From NCBI RefSeq assembly GCF_014529935.1, contig NZ_JACVFC010000002.1, forward strand, positions 1,096,596 to 1,160,595: DNA of 64,000 nt, read 5' to 3'. This DNA is from Chitinophaga qingshengii. GTDB taxonomy: Bacteria > Bacteroidota > Bacteroidia > Chitinophagales > Chitinophagaceae. Made by a program: the position numbers and the translations under genes. Positions 9,682-19,014 of the stretch are shown here, in pieces. Each line of letters starts with the position of its first letter. Position 1 is the first letter of the stretch. The notes beneath the pieces are model-generated. The model did not search any database. It saw nothing but the letters and a program-made list of their open reading frames with translations, and was not told the origin of the DNA.

Positions 9682-9870
9682 ATCTTTTCTTTTATATAAA
9701 TCATACCGTGGAATACAATTTATATGGCTAAGAAGAAGCCAGGTTTTCCCATACAATGGCCATTCAATTGAGGGTATAAATTAGTAACAAATATTATTAT
9801 TTAATAATTAAATTCGTATTAGTTATAATTATAAATTATTATATACGTAGTTAGAAGTAATAGCAAAAAA

Positions 9871-9897
9871 TTGCTGCCAAAATGTGGCGTACCTTTG
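9871..9897 (+). promoter_or_regulatory. Candidate Bacteroidota promoter for the acidic protein gene
   Basis: A TTG at 9871-9873 precedes an exact TAnnTTTG -7 element, TACCTTTG, at 9890-9897. The 16-nt spacing is a little shorter than usual. The predicted transcript would start about 20 nt before the ATG at 9926, which supports that start over the more upstream one at 9884. Confidence 0.45.
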
Positions 9898-9925
9898 GGG
9901 TGGTAACCATGCAAAACTATCTACT

Positions 9926-10213
9926 ATGACTACGCGAAAAACACCTATAGGACCCCTGCGTGAAGATGATATCCAACCGGATGATGTAATCAATCACCAA
10001 CAGGAACCGGTACCGCAGCGGGGTAACCAGGACGAGCAATCACGCAGTGAAGATACTTCTGATGATCTCCTCAACGAAGAAGAGGATGACCTGGAAATTG
10101 ATGAATTAATGGAAGAAGAAGACAAGCGGGATGCCGCAGCAGAAGCGGAAGAGAAGAAAAGAGAGGAAGATGAAGAGATTACCGATGAAGCGATTCATTT
10201 ACTCATTTATTGA
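9926..10213 (+). CDS. Small highly acidic protein of unknown function
   Basis: The product has 95 residues, of which I count 35 Asp or Glu, mostly in the second half (L-N-E-E-E-D-D-L, M-E-E-E-D-K-R). There is no signal peptide, membrane helix or recognised domain. The composition suggests a charged, largely disordered or helical cytoplasmic protein. The frame can be extended to 9884, but the ATG at 9926 fits the -7 element better. Its stop codon touches the first unit of a tandem and inverted repeat that probably ends transcription. It is the only plus-strand gene in the first 49 kb. I cannot assign a function. Confidence 0.6.
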   Translation: MTTRKTPIGPLREDDIQPDDVINHQQEPVPQRGNQDEQSRSEDTSDDLLNEEEDDLEIDELMEEEDKRDAAAEAEEKKREEDEEITDEAIHLLIY

Positions 10214-10219
10214 TTTAGC

Positions 10220-10306
10220 TATTTGATTATTTAGCTATTTGGTTATTTGGTGGCCCCTGATTAATAAAGAACCTACTAAATAACCAAATAGCTAAATAAT
10301 CAAATA
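10220..10306. terminator. Long inverted repeat between convergent genes
   Basis: The arms at 10220-10248 and 10278-10306 are exact 29-bp reverse complements, and pairing continues inward with wobble pairs to about 10253/10273. It lies between the 3' ends of the acidic protein gene (+) and the GH105 gene (-), so a bidirectional terminator is the simplest reading. The left side also contains a 13-bp direct repeat, ATTTAGCTATTTG, at 10213-10225 and 10229-10241. The arms are almost pure A/T, unusual for an intrinsic terminator stem. Confidence 0.7.
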
Positions 10307-10309
10307 ACA

Positions 10310-11449
10310 TCATTTTCGCAGTAATGCCGTGGCACACCATAACAACGGCGCCTGCCCATGCATGTCGCCTGTAATACGGCCGCGGTCGAGATAGTACTGC
10401 CGGTTATTCTTTTTATTGGTGCCTTCACATACTTCCCGCACATCAGCATTCTCATCGATATATTTTACCAGTGCCAGCCAGGCTTTTCGTGCAGCCGGAC
10501 CATAGGTAGCTTTATCCAGCCAGCCGTTTTTTACGCCGGTGATCATCGCGAAAGCGAACATACCGGTACTGGAAGTTTCGGGCCACGCTTCCGGATCATC
10601 GATCAACTGCCGCCACATACCATCCGGCGCCTGGTATTTCAACAGGGAAGCCATCATGGTTTTATACCCTTTCATGATACGCTCGCGGTTAGGATTATCC
10701 TTAGGCAGGGAACGCAGCAATTCACTCATCCCTGCAGCCATCCAGCCATCGCCGCGGCCCCAGAAATAAGGCACATCCGGCGCATGATAAAACAGCCCGT
10801 TGGGTTGTTGTAAAGAATCCAGGTATACCACCATCTCCTTAGCAGCACGCTCAATGTATGCTTTATCGCCGGTAGCGCGGTATGCCTGCGATTGCACGGC
10901 GGTAATCATAAACATATCATCGATCCACATTCTTGTTTGCCAGGTAAGTCCGCGGTCGGCGTATGCCTGTGATTCCGGTTTTACATGCGGCCCTTCCGGT
11001 GTTCCCCATTGTTTATCTGCAAACCTTTTCCCCATATCGAGGTAACGGCTGTCTTTTGTTTGCATATACAGTTCCAATGGCACCGCACCGAAAACGGTAT
11101 GGTCCACATGGTCCGGAGCGGGTACTATCGCTGCTTCCGTGGTAAAGAAAGGCTCGAAACGTTTCGTCAGTTGCCCGGCCAGTCCCTTATCCCGGCTTTC
11201 GTATGCAAACGTTAGCGCTCCATACCACGCGCAAACTTCCGGATAGGTGATGCGGGAAGGTGGAGTGGGCTTTCCAAAGTTGGGATGCGGCGAAGCCACA
11301 AAACGATCCGCCACCCGCTTACCGATTTCGGCCGGCGTACTTCCTTTAGGAAAATGCGTCAGATCGCCATCATTAGATTTTTTTTGTGCTGCGGCCATAT
11401 CGGTGTTGAGCACCAGCAGTGTCAACAGGCCTGCCATCATTGTTTTCAT
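10310..11449 (-). CDS. Exported GH88/GH105-family unsaturated glycuronyl hydrolase
   Basis: The product has 379 residues with a signal peptide to about residue 21 (M-A-A-A-Q). The family is recognised from W-I-D-D-M-F-M at about 175-181, whose Asp matches the catalytic Asp of YteR-type enzymes, and from FWGRGDGWMAAGMSEL at about 229-244, with an alpha/alpha-barrel pattern throughout. Such enzymes remove the 4,5-unsaturated uronic acid left at the end of oligosaccharides by polysaccharide lyases, typically unsaturated rhamnogalacturonan disaccharides. It is the last gene of the second SusCD operon and most likely acts in the periplasm on imported pectic fragments. The exact substrate is not determined. 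Confidence 0.88.
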   Translation of the reverse strand: MKTMMAGLLTLLVLNTDMAAAQKKSNDGDLTHFPKGSTPAEIGKRVADRFVASPHPNFGKPTPPSRITYPEVCAWYGALTFAYESRDKGLAGQLTKRFEPFFTTEAAIVPAPDHVDHTVFGAVPLELYMQTKDSRYLDMGKRFADKQWGTPEGPHVKPESQAYADRGLTWQTRMWIDDMFMITAVQSQAYRATGDKAYIERAAKEMVVYLDSLQQPNGLFYHAPDVPYFWGRGDGWMAAGMSELLRSLPKDNPNRERIMKGYKTMMASLLKYQAPDGMWRQLIDDPEAWPETSSTGMFAFAMITGVKNGWLDKATYGPAARKAWLALVKYIDENADVREVCEGTNKKNNRQYYLDRGRITGDMHGQAPLLWCATALLRK

Positions 11450-11574
11450 ATAAGTGGATTATTTTTTAGTTTCTAACGGGAAAAACCATACGACAGGCGT
11501 AAAAGCCAGGTTCCCGTCCGCATGATCTTCCAAAATAAGTATTCCCTTTTTTAATAACAACCGGAAATCGTAAA

Positions 11575-11596
11575 TCCCCGGGCAAAAGCCCGGGGA
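11575..11596 (-). repeat. GC-rich hairpin before the GH105 gene
   Basis: CCCCGGGC at 11576-11583 and GCCCGGGG at 11588-11595 form a perfect 8-bp stem (9 with the T-A pair at 11575/11596) around an AAAA loop. It sits inside the operon between the DUF4998 gene and the GH105 gene, without a following T-run on the minus strand. It could be a REP-like element or an RNA-stability structure that lowers GH105 expression. Confidence 0.5.
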
Positions 11597-11628
11597 CGAT
11601 ATAGGATTAAACAGCAACGCAACACTGG

Positions 11629-12351
11629 CTATTGCACAGCCTGCGTTTCATAAGCAGTATAAAAAGTATCGATCGCTACTTTGACCGGTTTGTACGATGT
11701 TCTGTATTTCAAGGATGTGCCCGCCTTATAATCCGGTAACTTCACAGAAGCGCGAAACTCCAGCGGATCACGCGGATTAGCCGGTACACTATCAGCGACC
11801 TGCACCATTTTCGTTTCTGCTCCGGCATTGTTGGTATACGATATTTCCACGCTCTGTACCTGGTTATTCACCCCAAACCACCAGATGGTCGTTTCCTTTT
11901 TCACCGCATCGTATTTGGCGGAGCGGACCGGCCGGTTGGACAAAGTGGCAATATAGGCGTCACCGTAGGCATTACCGATGACTTCCTCTTTTACGGAAGA
12001 ATGTCCTGCATTGTCGTAGGTATATACCTGGAAGGTGTAGATATTCTCCGGCAGCTTATCCAGGAACAAACGGATGGTATCGGTACCGCCTGTACGTTTT
12101 ACGGCCACCTCCGCTGAATCGCCGCGCTGGTTCCAGTACACCCGGCATTTGGTAATCTTCGGATCAGACACCAGGTACCAGGATAGCAACACCCGGTTTT
12201 TACCGGGAAATACTTTCAGTGAATCCACTTTACCGGTGTAGATGATCTCCCCTCCATCCAGGAACTGTTTGTAGGAGTCGTCCATTTTGGTGCAGGCTGC
12301 CAGTAATACCAGCATGACTCCCATCAGCCATCTGCCTTTTATATCTTTCAT
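11629..12351 (-). CDS. DUF4998-type lipoprotein
   Basis: The product is a 240-residue predicted lipoprotein with Cys20 (L-L-A-A-C-T-K). The DGGEIIYTGKVDSLKVFPG segment followed by NRVLLSWYLVSDPKI is characteristic of the DUF4998 family, built of fibronectin-like beta sandwiches and encoded with SusCD and DUF5000-type genes. The likely role is glycan binding at the cell surface, inferred from this association rather than from a motif. It starts 15 bp downstream of the stop of the preceding lipoprotein gene. Confidence 0.82.
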   Translation of the reverse strand: MKDIKGRWLMGVMLVLLAACTKMDDSYKQFLDGGEIIYTGKVDSLKVFPGKNRVLLSWYLVSDPKITKCRVYWNQRGDSAEVAVKRTGGTDTIRLFLDKLPENIYTFQVYTYDNAGHSSVKEEVIGNAYGDAYIATLSNRPVRSAKYDAVKKETTIWWFGVNNQVQSVEISYTNNAGAETKMVQVADSVPANPRDPLEFRASVKLPDYKAGTSLKYRTSYKPVKVAIDTFYTAYETQAVQ

Positions 12352-12366
12352 GATAAGTGTTTTAGA

Positions 12367-13587
12367 TTATTTTTTGATTTGTCCCCAGATCGAGATCTCA
12401 CTGATGTGAAGATGGCCGATGATACCATCAACGGCCGCCCAGCTGTCGATGTGTTTCCAGGCGATATACCGCACCGCCGGTGAACCAATCGGCAGTTCAT
12501 ACTCCTGCCCTGCGGCAGCTGCATCGATGTCTTCATTGGAATTCTGCCCCAGCGGCAGCCCGGAAGGTTTCTCCATAATCTGATGGTCCAGCTTCACCCA
12601 GCTGTTCACATCGGTGGGCGTATTGGTACCCCACAGTTCCCATTCATGCGGATTACCGTGGTTGTAAATATATCCTGCCTGGCGCTGCCAGATCTTATAC
12701 CGGCTGATGACCGCTTTCACGCCCAGGTCTATCGGGACCCAGATAGGAACATCCTTGTTCTCTGTAGTATGGTACCCTTCATTACCTACGATACCGTTCC
12801 ACATGTTTTCAATAGGCCAGGACGACAGGTTAGTGGGTTCCGCAATCTGTACGCCCGGCGTTTTAGGCAACGGCGCTACCTGCGGTATGGGATATTTTTT
12901 CTTCATAGCGCTGGCGAACTTCGTTTTGTCCAGCTCCTCTTCGTATATGGGTGTCAGTTCAAACTTCAGGGTATCGCTTTTGTTATCCCAGCGGTCTTTG
13001 ATATAAATACCGAACTGTTGTTTTACAGGTTGCAGGCCGCGCACCGTAAACTTACCGGAATCCAGTCCGTAGTAGAAGTTGTTGACATTCCGCCATTCTT
13101 TGGCAGCAGGATCATACAACAGGGTCACGATCACTATCTTCCCTTTATCATCATTGTTAAACTTTACCTGCAGCCCACCAAATGCTTCCGTTACCGCCAG
13201 GGACTCGTAGACGTTCCAGATAGCCGGCCGCAAGGGTCTTACTTTTACCTGCACCGGTGTAGAAGCTACCTCTGCACGGCTAACGGTGTATAAGGTGACA
13301 GTATGTTCTGCTGTATCCCCGAAACCTTCCACCCGTACAGACCTTTTGAAATAAGAAGATTTCGCTTCCTTTTTCACGCCATTGATTTCAAATTCCGCCC
13401 GTACGTAGGACAGGTTCTGATCATCCGGCAGGGAGTAGGAAATTTCCGCAGCACCGGCCATGCCTACGGCTACCGGATTGGATACCGGGTTAGGCTGTGC
13501 TTTATCGTTGGAGACTGGTTTCATCTGGTCTTGTTTACAACCCCAGAACCCGGCCAGCATACATAAGATGATATGAAAACGTTTCAT
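12367..13587 (-). CDS. DUF4959/DUF5126/DUF5000-type surface glycan-binding lipoprotein
   Basis: The product has 406 residues from the ATG at 13587; the longer frame starts inside the SusD gene and is not credible. Cys17 in the G-F-W-G-C-K sequence is the lipidation site. The N-terminal third and the middle look like the DUF4959 and DUF5126 beta-sandwich domains. The C-terminal 150 residues (VPIDLGVKAVISRYKIWQRQ, YEWELWGTN-like segment, EISIWG ending) form an F5/8-type discoidin fold like DUF5000. These proteins are typical surface glycan-binding components of Bacteroidota polysaccharide loci. It follows SusD after a 29-bp gap. Confidence 0.83.
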   Translation of the reverse strand: MKRFHIILCMLAGFWGCKQDQMKPVSNDKAQPNPVSNPVAVGMAGAAEISYSLPDDQNLSYVRAEFEINGVKKEAKSSYFKRSVRVEGFGDTAEHTVTLYTVSRAEVASTPVQVKVRPLRPAIWNVYESLAVTEAFGGLQVKFNNDDKGKIVIVTLLYDPAAKEWRNVNNFYYGLDSGKFTVRGLQPVKQQFGIYIKDRWDNKSDTLKFELTPIYEEELDKTKFASAMKKKYPIPQVAPLPKTPGVQIAEPTNLSSWPIENMWNGIVGNEGYHTTENKDVPIWVPIDLGVKAVISRYKIWQRQAGYIYNHGNPHEWELWGTNTPTDVNSWVKLDHQIMEKPSGLPLGQNSNEDIDAAAAGQEYELPIGSPAVRYIAWKHIDSWAAVDGIIGHLHISEISIWGQIKK

Positions 13588-13616
13588 GTCAGTAAGTTTT
13601 AGCATCATTAAAAAGA

Positions 13617-15545
13617 TTACCAGCCTGGATTCTGTACCAGATTTTTGTTGATGATCATCTCTGCATTTTCTATCGGCCACAGGTAATCACGCATACCAAA
13701 GCGCTGGTTGAATAACAGTACTTCCTTGTAATAGGAAGGCGCCGCATTCTGTGTAATATCCCAGCCTTTGATCGGGTTATTGAGCGCGACGTGCGCCGTC
13801 CGCCATCTTCTCAGGTCCCAGAAACGCTGGCCTTCAAAACACAGTTCTATGGATCTTTCCTGCTGGATGATCTCCCGCATACCTTCTTTGGTCGTGAATT
13901 TCGTAGGGTTCTTGGAGTAGTTGGTCCAGGATTCTTCCACGGACTTCAGGCCGGCACGCGCCCTCACCAGGTTGATCCACTGGGTAGTAGCCCCACCCGG
14001 ACCGTTGACTTCATTCAGGGCTTCGGAATACAGCAGGTACAAATCCGCCAGCCTGATTTCCGGCCAGGGATAGGTAACCGTGTTACTGGAGATATTACCA
14101 TCCGTAGCGGCACTGCTTTCTATATTGACTGTTTTCTTCACCCAATAACCGGTGACGGAATAGTTGCTGATACCTCTTCTGGAGGCGATTTCCGTGGCAC
14201 GGGCTTTTACAAAATACAGCGCACTGTCCTTGTTGTAGTTCAGTATCCAGTTACCAAACCATACCGCGCGGTCAAATGCTACGTCCGCATAGAAGCGGGG
14301 TTCGCGGTCGTAGTGCAGCTCTACTGTTTGTTCACCGGTCTTGATGTAGTATTTATCCGGGTTAGCAGCGGTGCGCAACGTATAACGTTTGCTGTAATCC
14401 CAGGTTTTGTCTTCCGTAATAGGCACGCCATTTTTGGAATAGAACATTTCAATCATCTTCATGGTCGGGGCGATAATGCCTTTAGGTCCGGAAGTGCTGG
14501 CGCCGTTGGCAATCAGCGGCATGGACCAGCGTTGTATATCACCGGCAGTGCTGTTGGTGTTGGGCCATATTACTTCGGTATTGCTCTGTTTATCGGTCAG
14601 GGCTGCACGAATATCCAGCTGTGTTTGCAGGGTGTCATTGATTTTATAACCAAAATTACCCGGGAAGTGATACAGCGTATAACCATTAGCGTGGCACATG
14701 TCTATTGCTTCCTTACAAGCCTGTGCCGCGCGGGCCCATTTTTCCGCACTATAGGAAGTGGGAAACAGCTGTACCCCGCGATTGTCCACCATGCGGCTGT
14801 AATCCGGGTTACCGTTGAAAAAGGGACTGGCAGCGGTTACCAGCACTTTTGCCTTCAGCGCCAGGGCAATACATTTGGTGATTCTGCCCAGCTCGGAGTT
14901 CTCCGTACCTTCCAGTTTGGCGGGCAGAAATTCATTGGAGGCCGCTTCATCCAGCAGCTGCACGATGTAGTTGATACAGGTATCTATCGGCTGACGGTAT
15001 ACCTGTACTTCCTCAGAACCGGCAGATACCGGCAGGTTTTCCTTCATCAGCGGAATAGGGCCATAGCAGCGCAGCAGGAAGAAATGGTAATAAGCCTTCA
15101 GGAATTTCACTTCCGAAATCCACCGCTCTCTTTCATACTGCCGCAACTCCCGCACCTGGCCGATGTTAGCGAGGAACGTGTTACAGTCGCGGATACCCAC
15201 AAACAGGGAAGTGCCGCGGGCAGAACCGCTCCAGTAATTGGCCAGTGGGCTGGTCATACTTTGTAATCCTTTTGCGATGTTAAAATTCGTCGGATCCACA
15301 TCGCGGATAGGATCATCATACCACACTTCATCCGCGCCGTTGAAAGCCACGTTATCATTAAAATGCCCGTTTTTAGGCATATAGGAAAAACAGGTGAACA
15401 GGTACTTCTCCGCAGAAGAGCGCAGCGTAAAAGCGTTGTCGATGGTAGGCACGTTATCGGGCACCACATCGAGGTACTTGCTGCAGGAGCAGAAAGCGCC
15501 TATCCATACCAGTGCGATCAATATTTTATATCTCATGATTGACAT
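13617..15545 (-). CDS. SusD/RagB-family nutrient-binding lipoprotein (pair 2)
   Basis: This 642-residue SusD is longer than the others here. The lipobox has Cys21 (G-A-F-C-S-C-S-K-Y-L-D-V-V-P). SusD features include the GIRDCNTFLANIGQVREL helix, VKFLKAYYHFFLLRCYGPIP, LYLLYSEALNEVNG and the C-terminal QRFWDLRRWRTAH motif. It should cap SusC of the same pair and bind an oligosaccharide, probably pectic given the GH105 gene in the operon. An ATG at 15536 is an alternative start. The gap to SusC is 11 bp. Confidence 0.94.
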   Translation of the reverse strand: MSIMRYKILIALVWIGAFCSCSKYLDVVPDNVPTIDNAFTLRSSAEKYLFTCFSYMPKNGHFNDNVAFNGADEVWYDDPIRDVDPTNFNIAKGLQSMTSPLANYWSGSARGTSLFVGIRDCNTFLANIGQVRELRQYERERWISEVKFLKAYYHFFLLRCYGPIPLMKENLPVSAGSEEVQVYRQPIDTCINYIVQLLDEAASNEFLPAKLEGTENSELGRITKCIALALKAKVLVTAASPFFNGNPDYSRMVDNRGVQLFPTSYSAEKWARAAQACKEAIDMCHANGYTLYHFPGNFGYKINDTLQTQLDIRAALTDKQSNTEVIWPNTNSTAGDIQRWSMPLIANGASTSGPKGIIAPTMKMIEMFYSKNGVPITEDKTWDYSKRYTLRTAANPDKYYIKTGEQTVELHYDREPRFYADVAFDRAVWFGNWILNYNKDSALYFVKARATEIASRRGISNYSVTGYWVKKTVNIESSAATDGNISSNTVTYPWPEIRLADLYLLYSEALNEVNGPGGATTQWINLVRARAGLKSVEESWTNYSKNPTKFTTKEGMREIIQQERSIELCFEGQRFWDLRRWRTAHVALNNPIKGWDITQNAAPSYYKEVLLFNQRFGMRDYLWPIENAEMIINKNLVQNPGW

Positions 15546-15556
15546 TTTTTAAGTTA

Positions 15557-18500
15557 TCAGAAGCCCACCATCAACCCAAAGTTGACAACACGCTGAATCG
15601 GGTAGCCCAGGCCTTTACCGCCCATCTCAATATCCCACAGTTTGAATTTGGAGAAAGTCAGCAGGTTGGTAGCGTTAGCGTATACACGCAGATTAGACAT
15701 GTGGATACGTTGCGTTAAACGCTGTGGCACCGTGTAACCCAACTCCACCTGCTTCAATCGCAGGAAGGCGCCGTTGCGCATAAACCAGGTGCTGGACTGG
15801 GCGCTGTTGGTATTCAACACCGGGCTAAGACGTGGCCAGAGGGCGTACAGATCACGGTTTTCTTCTGACCAGTGACTATCCGCATAGGCCTTCAGCAACT
15901 GGGTTTCAGAGGTCACGCTGTTGTCGCCATCTACATCAATAAACGGAGAAGTTGCGTTTACATCGATCCAGAAAGAAGAACGGGCCGATCCCTGGAAGAA
16001 AGCTGACACGTCGATGCCTTTATATTTAGCGCTGAAACCAAAGCCATAGATAATTTCCGGCGTTGTCGGGAAACCGATGGGCACCATATCGCTGGGGGTA
16101 ATTTGTCCGTCGCCGTTCACATCGCGGAATTTGATATCGCCACCCATGGTTTTGAAGTTACCGAAAGACTGCTGGGGAGAGCTTCTTACCTCTTCATCAT
16201 CGATAAAGAGGCGTTCAGCGATGTATCCCCAGCGTTGGGAAATCGGGTATCCTACGTGGTAACGGTACCATTCATCATAGCGGGGTTCTTCGTAGGCTTT
16301 GAATTTATTACGGGCGAAAGTGAAGTTACCGCGCATGGTCAGGAAAATATCCTTGCCGATGTTGGTATTGAAATCCGCCGTAAAATCGAAGGCATTGGAA
16401 TGCGCTTTGCCCACATTGGCCTTGGGCGTGGATTGCAGGCCCATCGTTTTAGGCGTGGAGGCGCGGTCCATGAGGATATTGTAACGGTCTTCCGTAAAGT
16501 ATTCCGCGATGATGTCCAGTTTATTGAACAGGCTGATCTCCAGTCCGAACGTAGAGTTCTTCGCTGTTTCCCAGGTAATGGCCTGGTTATCGTAGCGGCT
16601 GATGGAGATACCATTACGGGAATAACCGCCGTTCACGCCGAACGTAGCGCCTTTTTTACCATCGTTCATGTTCACATTGGAGAGGTAGAAGAAACGATCG
16701 TCTTCATTACCGATAGCGTCGTTACCTACCAGGCCGTAGTTGGCTCTTACCTTCAGTTTGGTGATCACTCTTTCCAGCGGTTTGAAGAATTTCTCATTAG
16801 ATACAAACCAGGCCGCGCCTGCAGAAGGGAAGAAACCGTAGCGCTCCGTTTTATAAAAACGTTCGGAACCGTTGTAACCGAAGTTAAATTCACCGAAGAA
16901 GCGGTTATCATAAGAATAGGTCGCGCGGCCGGACAAGCCCAGGTTACGCGAAGGCAGCGACTTCTGCAACAGGTTCACTGAAGGATTGGAGATATCATCA
17001 ATCGTTTGGAGGTTGTTGCGTGCAATGAAGATGAGCATACCTGCCAGACCATGTTTATCGAAAGTACGGTTATAGTCCACCGCAGATTCCAGGTAGAACG
17101 TAGATGCCACGGTTCTTTTACCCGGTACGTAGTTGAGATAATCCGTGCCCTGATCGGGGTTGATATCGCGGAGTACGTAGGTATTGTTGAGTTTATCGTA
17201 GTTGTTGGCAGCGTACCAGAACGGCGTGTACTGGCGGGACACATCGAAATAAGCCTGCCGGTTAGTGTTCATCATCGCACGTGCCGACAGTCCTTTCGTA
17301 ATGAAAGCAGACAGGTCCTGTTTGACCTCGAACTGCGCCAGCATAAGGGAGCGGGAATATTGTTTATATCCTTTCACCATGTCGGCGTAGGGGTTCAGGT
17401 ATTCGCCGTTGTTGAAGTTGCCGAACAGCGGGTGTGTCACAAACTGGTGCGCATCATCAGCCGGATAATAGGCCGGGAACAGCACCTGGTTGGACCAGAT
17501 CATTTTCTGGTAGAGTTTTTCGCCGCCGTCGATAGGACCTTTATATTCATCGAAGGTGCCGTGCAGGCGTACCATCGCGCTGGTAGATTTGGTAACGCGG
17601 ATATTTACATTGGAGCGCAGCGTATAGGTAGTGAGGTCGATGTTGTTATTAAAATTATTGCGACCGTCGACGTTTAGGATACCGTTGTCTTTCGTATAGC
17701 CGCCGGACACGAAGTAGGTGGCTATTTGTCCGCCGCCGCCCAGGTTGAAGTTGGCGCGCTTATTCACCGTTTGTTTTTTGAACAGCATCTCTTTCCAGTT
17801 GGTAGTAGGGAATACTTCCGGGTTGGTACCTGCTTTGGTATTGTCTATTTTACTTTGCGGGTAGGTTACCGGCGCCAGCGGGTTGCGGGTAAGTACCGCT
17901 TCGTTGTTCTGCTCCATGTAGGTGATAGGATCTGCCAGTTGTACGTCGCGGGTAGGTGCAGAGATGGAGTTTTCCAGGCGCAGGTTGAACCTGGCTTTAC
18001 CTTCCTTACCTTCTTTCGTGGTAACGAGGATAACGCCGTTCGCGCCGCGTGCGCCATACAAGGCGTTGGCCGTAGCGTCTTTCATGATAGAGAAGCTGGC
18101 GATATCGTCTGTATTGAGGCGGGCCAGTTCTGTCACGTCATATTCAATACCATCGATGAGGATCAGCGGGCTTTTTTTGTAGCCGAAGGTGGTAGCGCCG
18201 CGAATGAAAAACTCTGCGTTGTCCATGCCCGGTTCACCGCTGCGCTGATAGGCAATAACGCCTGCCAGTCGGCCAGCCAGTGCCGTGGTGAGGTTACTCG
18301 AAGGCACTTTCAGTTCACCGGGATTAATAGTGGTAATAGAGCCGATCACCGATGCTTTTTTCTGTTTACCATAGGCTACGACCACTGTTTCATTCAGTTG
18401 ACTCGAAGATGTTTTCAGTTTGACGTTGATCACGCTGCGGGCGCTCAGTGGTATTTCCTGTGGCGTATAGCCCACCATCGTGTATACGATCACGGTAGTG

Positions 18501-18751
18501 TTGTCAGGAACTACCAGGATATAGCGGCCGTTCATATCGGTAGTGGTACCGATGTTGGGACTGTTTTTCACCAATACGGTGACGCCAGGCATAGGTGATC
18601 CGGCGGTGTCGGTGACTTGTCCGCGGACTTCCTTTTTAAGGGTACCTTCCCTGGCGGCAGTTGTTTTCTGCTGTGCAGGCGTTTTTCCCGGCAGTAGTAG
18701 CAGCCATGACACCCCTATGCAGCATAGGAGAAAGAGGATGTTGTTTTTCAT
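15557..18751 (-). CDS. SusC/RagA-family TonB-dependent transporter without STN domain (pair 2)
   Basis: The product has 1064 residues, the shortest SusC of the window. After the signal peptide (L-L-L-L-P-G-K-T-P-A-Q-Q) it goes directly into the CnaB-like domain (E-V-R-G-Q-V-T-D-T-A-G-S-P), then the plug with N-E-T-V-V-V-A-Y-G and KDATANALYGARGANGV, and a full barrel ending in N-F-G-L-M-V-G-F. The STN domain present in the other five SusCs is missing. That agrees with the absence of FecI/FecR genes here and suggests cytoplasmic one-component control instead. It is the first gene of the GH105 operon. Confidence 0.95.
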   Translation of the reverse strand: MKNNILFLLCCIGVSWLLLLPGKTPAQQKTTAAREGTLKKEVRGQVTDTAGSPMPGVTVLVKNSPNIGTTTDMNGRYILVVPDNTTVIVYTMVGYTPQEIPLSARSVINVKLKTSSSQLNETVVVAYGKQKKASVIGSITTINPGELKVPSSNLTTALAGRLAGVIAYQRSGEPGMDNAEFFIRGATTFGYKKSPLILIDGIEYDVTELARLNTDDIASFSIMKDATANALYGARGANGVILVTTKEGKEGKARFNLRLENSISAPTRDVQLADPITYMEQNNEAVLTRNPLAPVTYPQSKIDNTKAGTNPEVFPTTNWKEMLFKKQTVNKRANFNLGGGGQIATYFVSGGYTKDNGILNVDGRNNFNNNIDLTTYTLRSNVNIRVTKSTSAMVRLHGTFDEYKGPIDGGEKLYQKMIWSNQVLFPAYYPADDAHQFVTHPLFGNFNNGEYLNPYADMVKGYKQYSRSLMLAQFEVKQDLSAFITKGLSARAMMNTNRQAYFDVSRQYTPFWYAANNYDKLNNTYVLRDINPDQGTDYLNYVPGKRTVASTFYLESAVDYNRTFDKHGLAGMLIFIARNNLQTIDDISNPSVNLLQKSLPSRNLGLSGRATYSYDNRFFGEFNFGYNGSERFYKTERYGFFPSAGAAWFVSNEKFFKPLERVITKLKVRANYGLVGNDAIGNEDDRFFYLSNVNMNDGKKGATFGVNGGYSRNGISISRYDNQAITWETAKNSTFGLEISLFNKLDIIAEYFTEDRYNILMDRASTPKTMGLQSTPKANVGKAHSNAFDFTADFNTNIGKDIFLTMRGNFTFARNKFKAYEEPRYDEWYRYHVGYPISQRWGYIAERLFIDDEEVRSSPQQSFGNFKTMGGDIKFRDVNGDGQITPSDMVPIGFPTTPEIIYGFGFSAKYKGIDVSAFFQGSARSSFWIDVNATSPFIDVDGDNSVTSETQLLKAYADSHWSEENRDLYALWPRLSPVLNTNSAQSSTWFMRNGAFLRLKQVELGYTVPQRLTQRIHMSNLRVYANATNLLTFSKFKLWDIEMGGKGLGYPIQRVVNFGLMVGF

Positions 18752-18928
18752 GTGAAATTTATTTAGGCAGACCGTGCGTTACAGGCATAGGTCTCGCTGG
18801 CAGTGCACATACTGGTGCCTGCAGGTAATTAAACTGCTTTGGTTGACGTTACTGTTGTATACTTTTTATTGTGGTACTGGTAAAGGTTTGTACATACACA
18901 CCCATTTTATGGTTGATAAATATTTTCT

Positions 18929-18955
18929 TGCAATCGTTTGCATTAAAATTATCAA
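18929..18955. promoter_or_regulatory. LacI-family-like operator, copy 1
   Basis: A 27-bp sequence repeated exactly at 19015-19041. Its core TGCAATCGTTTGCA is palindromic except at two positions and has a central CG, the usual architecture of LacI-family operators. It lies about 180 bp upstream of the pair 2 SusC start. No regulator gene for it is in the window. Confidence 0.55.
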
Positions 18956-19014
18956 GAAGAACCCGGATGTTGTTGACATTAACGTTGTGGCCATCAGCCG
19001 TTAATCATTTGAAA

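Noticed and set aside
10213..10306. CRISPR-like repeat array
   Set aside because: Only two direct units without spacers of regular length; the dominant structure is an inverted repeat.
13791..15266. 491-codon plus-strand open frame
   Set aside because: It lies entirely antisense to the pair 2 SusD gene, whose protein has full family motifs; the antisense translation has no recognisable domain.
18774..19004. 76-codon plus-strand frame upstream of pair 2 SusC
   Set aside because: Composition is not protein-like, no promoter or homology-like feature is seen, and it overlaps the operator region.
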